Part shown: in pieces, positions 57,769-64,000 of the stretch
Layout: every line of letters begins with the position of its first letter
Position numbering within the stretch: the first letter of the stretch is position 1
From: Scilla litardierei
Lineage: Eukaryota; Streptophyta; Magnoliopsida; Asparagales; Asparagaceae
DNA: 64,000 nt
Assembly (NCBI GenBank): GCA_030789695.1
Contig: CM061142.1
Location: 160,768,391-160,832,390, forward strand
Direction of reading: 5' to 3'
The notes under the pieces: generated by a model
The model's database searches: none
The model's input: only the letters and a program-made list of their open reading frames with translations
Told to the model about the DNA's origin: nothing
Made by a program: the position numbers and the translations under genes

Positions 57769-58150
57769 ATGGGGTGGCCCTTCGACTTACGGATGACGCT
57801 CGTCAGAGAGGGTCGTTCAGTTGCGAAGGGGTGGCCCCTTTGACTTACGGCTGACGCTCATTAGAGAGAGTCATTCAGTCGCGATAGGTGGCCCCTTTGA
57901 CTTACAGCTGACGCTCGTTCGAGAGAGTCGTTCATTCGCGAAGGGGTGGCCCCTTCGACTTACGGCTGACGCTCGTTAGAGAGAGTCGTTTAGTCACGAA
58001 GGGGCGGCCCCTTCGAATTTCGGTTGCTGCTCCTTAGAGAGAGTCATTCAGTCGCGAAGGGGTGGCCCCTTCGACTTACGGCTGACGCTCGTTAGAGAGA
58101 GTCGTTCAGTCACGAAGAGGTGGCCCCTTCGACTTACGGCTGACGCTTGT
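57769..58150. repeat. 58-bp hairpin minisatellite, right part
   Basis: About 6.5 further copies of the same 58-bp unit and orientation as 46530-47138. The first bases (57769-57773, ATGGG) are the right TSD copy of element 5. Confidence 0.85.
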
Positions 58151-58197
58151 TTATTTGCCTCTATGTAAGTGATTCAATTTTCCCTACACCTCTTAAG
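58151..58197 (+). other. Unique flank before element 7
   Basis: Short AT-rich sequence after the tandem array, ending TTAAG (58193-58197), the presumed left TSD of element 7. The right partner is outside the window. Confidence 0.4.
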
Positions 58198-58597
58198 TGT
58201 TGAGTATTGATTCCCCAGATTTGGTTTTGATGATGAACAAACATAAATATCGTGAACTAACTCTTTGTGAGTGCAGTTATGGAGATCGTCGCCAAAATTC
58301 TACGTATATCAAAAGCGACGTCTCAAGACTTCTCAAAGCACGTGATCATGTGCCTGAAGCTTCGTTGAAGATCAAGGAGCATTATTGAAGTCAAGAGATT
58401 TGGATTGAAGCTTTGAAGACGGTTCGTCAAGTTTATTTTATAGTCTTCTAGCCTCTTTTCGTAGAATGTTAAGCCTTGAGTAGGTCTTACATTATAATCT
58501 TCTTAACGCTCATATCTTAGAGCTAGGATTATCTTAGAAGACCATAGAAACTTTCTCGAAGCTTCACGCTTCATTTCGCGGCTTCTAGTGCATCTTA

Positions 58598-59124
58598 GTT
58601 GGTTCAAGAAGAAGGACCAACCGACTAGATTGTCACCTAGTCGATTAAGAATCGTTCTTGAACCGACTAGATCTCCTTGCTCAATTCAGCATCTTCACTG
58701 TTGACCTATTAGTCGGTCCAAGAAGGTTCACCGACCGACTAGTTGTCAAACTAGTCGGTTTGGAATCCTTCTTAGACCGACTAGTTATACTTTCACTTTT
58801 CAGCCTGAGCCACTGTTGACTCGTTAGTCGGTCCAAGAACAATCATCGACCGACTAGTTGTGAAACTAGTCGGTTGGAATTTATTCTTAGATCGACTAGT
58901 TCTTCTTGTATTCAGCCTACTGAATTTCAACTCTTAGTCGGTCAAAGAACACTCACCGACCGACTAGTTGTCAAACTAGTCGTTTGGCAAGTCTTCTTAG
59001 ACCGACTAGTTCTATTCTCCTGAAATTATCTTTCTTGGCTGTCAACCTTTTAGTCGGTCCAAGAAGAATCACCGACCGACTAGTTGCCAAACTAATCGGT
59101 CAGTGATCCTTCTTAGACCGATTA
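58598..59124. repeat. Five ~113-bp units, each a two-level stem-loop, upstream of TATA
   Basis: Units start at 58598, 58711, 58825, 58935 and 59052. In each, outer arms of the type AGTCGGTCCAAGAA and TTCTTAGACCGACT enclose an inner hairpin such as ACCGACTAGTT-GTCA-AACTAGTCGGT (58734-58759, 11 perfect pairs). In the first unit the outer arms read GGTTCAAGAA and TTCTTGAACC, so both arms differ together. The spacers between units are unrelated by eye. Confidence 0.8.
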
Positions 59125-59192
59125 GACTGCTTCAGAAAAGAGCCGTTGGAGCATTAAATGCTACGAATTTTCCCTCTCTCTTCTCTCTATCC

Positions 59193-59200
59193 TATATATA
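59193..59200 (+). promoter_or_regulatory. TATA box of element 7 LTR
   Basis: TATATATA in CCTATATATACTTG, about 70 bp after the last stem-loop unit. Confidence 0.6.
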
Positions 59201-59932
59201 CTTGTGATGCTTCTTCCTAGCATTCAAGGCTGACATTTATTGTGATTTAGAGATTCAAAGAGAAGCATTCAATTCTCATTTCTAAGCGTCCTCATTCTCA
59301 CAAGAATCTCTCCAAAACTCCTTGAGCCCTAATTTCCTCAAGAGAGATTCTCTTCATTGTGAGTCATTCAAGCCAAGAGCTTGATTCAAAGTCACCAACT
59401 CCATCCTAGCCTTCGATCGCTATTCATCTTGGTGGAGCTAGGGTTTGGTGACATTCTCTTTCTCAAAATCCTTCTTGCCCTAAAATCTGTAAGTTTTACT
59501 CAAGGCATAGGATTTTGTTGGTAAGTGTTTATTATTACATTTACTTTGCTATTGCAAGTTTTTCTCTCGATTTGTGAGAGAAGTTTGTGATCCCGGTTTG
59601 TGGGGGTCACATTTCGATTTGTGTATGATTTGATCTTGTAGAGGTTTTCTACAAGAATTTCATAGTGCAAACTTGGGTTAGAGGATTCTAACCCAAGTAG
59701 CCGGAGGGGATCCGGGTGTTTGTGACGTAGGATCACCGGGTACAAGTCGGGGAGACTTGGGTGGATCCGAACCCGTTACATCGCTTGTTTGCGCTTGTCT
59801 TTTATTGTTGTCTATTTTCATTTCCGCATTATTGGTTGAGTTTGCACGATAATTAGGAATTATACTCTTGATTATTTTAAAGTAATATTCACCCCCTAGT
59901 ACTTGTGCAGTAGCTATCAGGGCATTACATTT

Positions 59933-59945
59933 GGTATCAGAGCCA
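59933..59945 (+). promoter_or_regulatory. Primer binding site of element 7
   Basis: TGGTATCAGAGCC, exact complement of the initiator tRNA-Met 3' end, two bases after the LTR. Confidence 0.9.
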
Positions 59946-59956
59946 AGTTCATAGCT

Positions 59957-62252
59957 ATGTTTACCAGCGACAACAAGAACGTTCGTCCACCTTCAGACTA
60001 TAGCACCTTCAGGAACCGTGAAGTAGCTTCTTCGGCGATGGAAGGACACTCCTCAACTAGGCCTCCATACTTCAACAGTGCCAATTATGGGTACTGGAAA
60101 TGCCGGATGGAAACATTCCTTCGAAGCACTTCACTACGGAGAGCTACGTTGATGGAGTATGTCGAGCCCGCCGAACCAGACTTCGCTAAGTGGACTACCG
60201 CGGAGGTCGCCGCGGAGGTAAACAATGCCAAGGCAATGAATGCCTTACAATATGCATTGGAGCCCGAAGACTTCAACAAGATATGCACATGTAAGAGTGC
60301 ATATCAAATCTGGAACTCACTCCTCATCTTGCATGAAGGAACGAGTAGGGTAAGAGACTCCAAACTCACTGTTGTAAATAAAGATTACGAATTATTTCAC
60401 ATGCAACAGGTTGAGAAGATGAAGGAGTACTATGCTCGCTTCGTTGACATTACCAATGAGTTGGAGGCTCTTGGAAAGACTTACACAACAAAAGGAGAAA
60501 GTCTCAAAGATTATTGACGGACTTCCTTCTTGTTGAAAAAAGCGTACCTTCTCCATCGAGGAAGGTAACGATATGAATAAGTATACTATCGTAAAACTAA
60601 TGGGTACCTTGATGTCTTATGAGGTACGCAAGGACGGTAAAATTAAAATGCAGGACAAGATGAAGTCGTACTTGAAGCAAGACGAGCCAAAGAAAAAGGC
60701 GATTGCGTTCAAGGCCGCTCCATCTACATCTACCGATGATGAAGAATCGGAAGACGAATTGGACTTAGAATCCATTGCTCTTATGGCAAAGAAGTTCAAC
60801 CGATTCTTCCGGAAAGGTAACTTCAAGAACAAATCTAAATTTAGTTCTACTAACGCCTCCGCTCCTTTGTGTTTTAAATGCAACAAGCCAGGACACATCA
60901 AAGCGGATTGTCCTCAAAACAAACAAAAGGAGAAATGGACGGCGCCAAAGTTCGACAAGTCTCGAAAGTATAAGAAAGGATACAAGAAAGGACTTGTCGG
61001 TACATTCACCGACACCGACGATGACTCCTCAAGTGGAGAGTCGGATGATGAACAAGTGGAGCAAGCACACATGTGCTTCATGGCAAGAGAAGAACATGAT
61101 CAAGAGACATCTTCCGATGAAAGTGAGGATGAAGGTGATGAGGTAACGATGGATGAACTTAGATTAGCTAACGAGCAAATTTGGTCTAAGTATTCTAAAC
61201 TAGTAAATAGATATACTAAGACTAAAGATGAGCTAACTAGTCTCCAAACCTCACCTAAGCCTATCATCATCAACAATGACACCGTTGTTGAAGGTTTGAG
61301 AAATGAGATTGTAAATCTCAAATCTCAACTTGAGCATGTTCATATTAAGAATTTGGATGAACGCGAAATGGCGGATTTGATTTCTCGAAACTCAACTTTG
61401 AGTATTGAGAATGAGAATCTCAAGTCTCATGTTTGTGTACTCACAACTCAAGTGTCCACTTTGGATACTTCAATACTTTCTCTCACCGAGAAGTATGAGT
61501 CCACATTAGGCCGAATTAATAAATTCAACAAAGGCAAGGACCATTTGGATAATATCCTAAATGATTTACTTCCGGCCAATCATCGTATTGGCTTGGGGTA
61601 TAAAAAGGGAAATTCATCCAAATCGTCAACCACCTTTGTTAGGCTATCTTCCGAAGCCTCAACTAGTGGGAGTAAACACCACATGGGTAGTTCATCTACC
61701 AATGGTGCTTCCACTAGGTACACACCCCCGTTTGGAAAGAAACCCACTTTGGGTGGACCTCCAAAGAAGGGTCATGCATTAATGTACACCAATACTATGC
61801 CACGTATGAACACACATCCTACTCCACCGGTTCACACGTATGATGATTTTTATGCTCCACGTCCACGAGCACATGCACACCAAGTGAGACACACTCACAC
61901 ACGTGTTCCTCCACATGCATATGTTCATCCACATCATTACTATATGAATGATTACAATCATGCACCATATCATATGTCGCCACCACCATTTCATCATGTG
62001 CCATATGCTTATCCACGACATGCATTTCCTAGGCCACCTCCTCGTAGGCCACATGCATCACGTAGACATCAACAACGTATGCATGCTCCCAATAGGAATA
62101 GGGCTCCCAAAATATTCACTATTTGGGGCCCGAAGGACACTAGCATGCATGAAAAACAAGCTTACATAAATTCTTATTTCATGAATGTAGTGCACAATGA
62201 TGATTATGTTGGGAAGTCTAAGTCCAATTGGACTTGGCTTCCAAAGGTCTAA
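59957..62252 (+). pseudogene. Copia Gag with His-rich tail, element 7
   Basis: The likely start is ATG 59957 (MFTSDNKNVRPPSDYS), or ATG 60041 (MEGHSSTRPPYFNSANYGYW). The core shows LRRATLMEYVEPAEPDFAKW, DFNKICTCKSAYQIWNSL and KMKEYYARFVDITNEL. A frameshift near 60500 and a stop near 60540 separate it from the 60573-62252 frame. That frame has an intact knuckle CFKCNKPGHIKADC, acidic Ser-rich repeats, a coiled coil (about 61140-61520) and an unusual His/Pro/Tyr/Arg-rich tail (about 61800-62090; THTRVPPHAYVHPHHYYMND). It ends TWLPKV then TAA, upstream of the protease. Confidence 0.82.
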
Positions 62253-63240
62253 TCTTTTAGGACCCAATGACCTTGGGTACCATGGAATGATATTTCTATC
62301 TTTAGGTACTCAAGAAAAAGAAACGGAGCAACAAATCCAAATTTAGCTCCAAGGATGGGTGGATACTCGATAGCGGGTGTTCAAAACACATGACGGGTGA
62401 AGCTCAATTGCTCTCCGGAGTGGTGCCCATTGAGAATGGGAACCGAGTAGTCTTTGGAGGCAACGATAGCGGAACCATCATTGGTGTTGGTAAAGTTGGT
62501 AACACATCTAAACCTCTTATAAGTGATGTTTACCTTGTTAAAGGATTAAATCACAATCTTATTTCAATAAGCCAACTTTGTGACAAAGGTTACAAAGTTA
62601 GCTTTGCGAAAGAAATGTGTCATATTTTGAGTAAAGATAATAATAATGTATTATTCTTTGGCACATGCCATAAGGATATTTATATATTAGATCTTCCAAA
62701 AGCACATGAACAATGTCTCATTGCCAACACAAGTGAACAACACTTATGGCATCGACATTTTGGTCATGTGAACTTTGGAACACTTTTCAAACTTTCCAAG
62801 TTAAATTCTATTAAAGGATTTCCTAAGCTTACTTTCCAAAAAGAAAAGATTTTGTGACTCGTGTCAACGAGGCAAACTTCCAAAATCGTCATTCAAACCT
62901 AAGAAAAGCATTTCATCTAAATGGCCTCTAGAGCTTTTACATCTAGATCTTTTTGGGCCAACTAGAGTTGCTTCATTAGGGAATGCTCGATATGGACTTG
63001 TCATCGTTGATGACTTTTATAGATTTACTTGGGTATTTTCTTTAAGTAATAAAAATGATGCTTTTGAAAATTTCACAATATTTGTGAAGAAAGTATAAAA
63101 TCTCATTGAAACCACCATTGTCACTATTCGTAGTGATCATGGAGGGGAATTTGAGAATGAGTCTTTCTCAAATTTTTGTGACGAAGTTGGTATTACACAC
63201 ACCTTTTCTTTCCCTCGCGCACCCCCTCAAAATGGTGTTG
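62253..63240 (+). pseudogene. Copia protease and integrase N-terminal half, element 7
   Basis: Protease WILDSGCSKHMTG (about 62360-62398) keeps the D-S-G active site, but stops lie between it and gag. LNHNLISISQLCDKGYKVSF follows, then the pre-integrase zinc region (LWHRHFGHVNFGTLFKLSKL) with a frameshift at about 62850, so the Cys pair (CDSCQRGKLP) is in another frame. The integrase core keeps HLDLFGPTRVAS, VDDFYRFTW and IRSDHGGEFEN, with a stop (GTATAA) near 63098. VVERE with the third acidic residue is at about 63237-63251. All three catalytic acidic positions exist but not in one frame. Confidence 0.8.
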
Positions 63241-63963
63241 TTGAGAGAGAATAGGACGCTAGTGGAATATGCTCGCACATTGCTTGATGATAGCCAACTT
63301 GGCCATCAATTTTGGGCGGAAGCGGTACATACCGCTTGCTATGTGTTTAATAGAATACTCTTGAGGCCCGGCACCAAACAAACTTGTTATGAATTGTTGT
63401 TTGGTAGATTGCCTCAAGTTAAACATTTTCGAGTTTTTGGTGCAAAATGTTTTATTAAAAACATGTATGGTAGTTTGGACAAATTTGATCCAAGATCCGA
63501 TGAGGGGATATTTGTTGGATATTCCTCACGTAGCAAAGCCTACCGGATATACAACAAAAGAACCTCAACGATCGAGGAATCACTTCATGTTTCATTCCAT
63601 GAAAATTTTGTCCCGTCTAGAATTACTAATGATGATGACTCCATGGAAGTTTTATGTGATTCTATTGGTAATTCTAATTCTATTGATTCTATTGAAACTA
63701 ACCATACTGATGATTCTTTTGAGAATGTTCCTAGTGATCAGGAAGTTCTCAAACGGTTTCATACAGTTCGTGACCATCCCCATGAGCAAGTCATTAGCAA
63801 CATACTTGATAGTGTTAAGACGAGATCTCAAGTCAACTACTTCGCTCATTGTGCCTTTGCCTCTTCGGTAGAACCAAAGAATATTAATGAAGCGTGCGAA
63901 GACAGTGCTTGGATCCTTGCCATGGAGGAGGAACTCATTCAGTTTGAAAGGAATGAGGTCTAA
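63241..63963 (+). pseudogene. Integrase C-terminal half and RT start, element 7
   Basis: After a one-base frameshift (GAGAGAATAGG) the frame reads RTLVEYARTLLDDSQLGHQF, WAEAVHTACYVFNRILLRPG, VFGAKCFIKNMYG and DEGIFVGYSSRSKAYRIYNK, the conserved copia integrase C-terminus. An Asn/Ser/Asp-rich linker and the RT N-terminus (EACEDSAWILAMEEELIQFE) follow. TAA at 63961 replaces the Trp codon expected in EVWELVP. RT coding continues past the stop (ELVPLPLKNHTV) to the window end. Confidence 0.8.
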
Positions 63964-64000
63964 GAGCTAGTTCCATTGCCATTGAAGAACCACACTGTTA

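Larger units (their letters stand above)
58198..59930 (+). repeat. Element 7 5' LTR
   Basis: 1733 bp with TG..CA ends. The left end is placed by the TGTTGAG start typical of these LTRs, since no second LTR is available for comparison. The right end is fixed by the PBS two bases later. It contains five nested stem-loop units and a TATA box. Confidence 0.75.
58198..64000 (+). mobile_element. Element 7: SIRE-like copia element, 5' part
   Basis: LTR 58198-59930 (TGTTGAGTATTG..GGCATTACA), exact tRNA-Met PBS at 59933-59945, then gag, protease, integrase and the beginning of RT on the + strand. The window ends inside RT, so the 3' LTR and its TSD are not visible. Gag and pol carry several stops and frameshifts. 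Confidence 0.85.

Noticed and set aside
46530..58150. Regularly spaced repeats resembling a CRISPR array
   Set aside because: Units are head-to-tail 58-bp repeats without unique spacers, no cas genes are present, and the context is a plant retroelement.
58598..59124. tRNA-like or tRNA-derived elements because of clover-like folds
   Set aside because: No A/B box pattern, anticodon arm or CCA-type acceptor. The symmetry is built from ACTAGT and ACCGACT motifs.
62253..62350. Intron between gag and protease in element 7
   Set aside because: CTTTTAG and CTTTAG acceptor-like strings exist, but no matching donor was convincing. Decay by stops explains the interruption more simply.
1..64000. Host protein-coding gene fragments captured by the non-coding elements
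   Set aside because: Non-coding internal regions of elements 2 and 4 were read for conserved-looking exons and none was found by eye. A translated database search could overturn this.

Overview
This window is plant nuclear DNA, almost certainly from a large, repeat-rich flowering-plant genome. It consists almost entirely of nested LTR retrotransposons. I see no intact host gene, no rRNA or tRNA gene and no CRISPR array. The evidence is TG..CA-ended long terminal repeats, tRNA-Met-type and tRNA-Asp-type primer binding sites, polypurine tracts, 5-bp target-site duplications (TSDs), and gag, PR, INT, RT and RNase H fragments with the usual plant Ty1/copia and Ty3/gypsy motifs. I cannot name the species.

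Layout. (1) Bases 1-974 and 46287-58197 belong to one old outer repeat on the + strand. It has a decayed coiled-coil ORF at 48-873 and a 58-bp hairpin minisatellite at 46530-47138 and 57769-58150. (2) A SIRE-like copia array on the - strand, 980-46281, is inserted in it. The array has three LTRs and two internal domains (copy A 2310-27095, copy B 28783-44595), and its outer ends carry the same TSD, AAAAC. (3) Copy A is split by element 2 (5670-25525, + strand, TSD AGATT). This is a copia derivative with 2.5-kb LTRs and almost no coding left. Its 3' LTR is in turn split by element 3 (14411-25140, - strand, TSD GTGGT), an Athila-like gypsy element that keeps gag, protease and an extra ORF but has no RT, RNase H or integrase. 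(4) Copy B is split by element 4 (30394-40121, + strand, TSD ATAAT). This is a non-coding, Tekay/Del-like element with 2.85-kb LTRs, and it carries a small inverted-repeat element sitting inside a (TA)n tract. (5) A solo LTR of a related long-LTR family (element 5, 47139-57768) splits the minisatellite. It is split by element 6 (47762-55236, - strand), a copia element with gag and an extra ORF only. (6) Element 7 (58198 to the window end, + strand) is a decayed copia element with LTR, gag, PR, INT and the start of RT.

How the parts relate. Removing each element together with one TSD copy restores continuous sequence in its host, which gives a relative order: outer repeat, then the copia array, then element 2, then element 3; element 4 entered copy B separately; the solo LTR entered the minisatellite, then element 6. 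All coding regions carry stops or frameshifts, so no autonomous element is visible.

The most unusual signal is regulatory. In four unrelated families, short palindromes or nested stem-loops are packed just upstream of the LTR TATA box: CCGATCGG pairs about 20 bp apart in element 3, AGTCGACT pairs exactly 21 bp apart in element 6, five ~113-bp nested stem-loops in element 7, and nested hairpins in element 2. In elements 3 and 6 the same motif pairs recur inside the element, upstream of the extra ORF. In element 3 they are again followed by a TATA box, which suggests a duplicated internal promoter.
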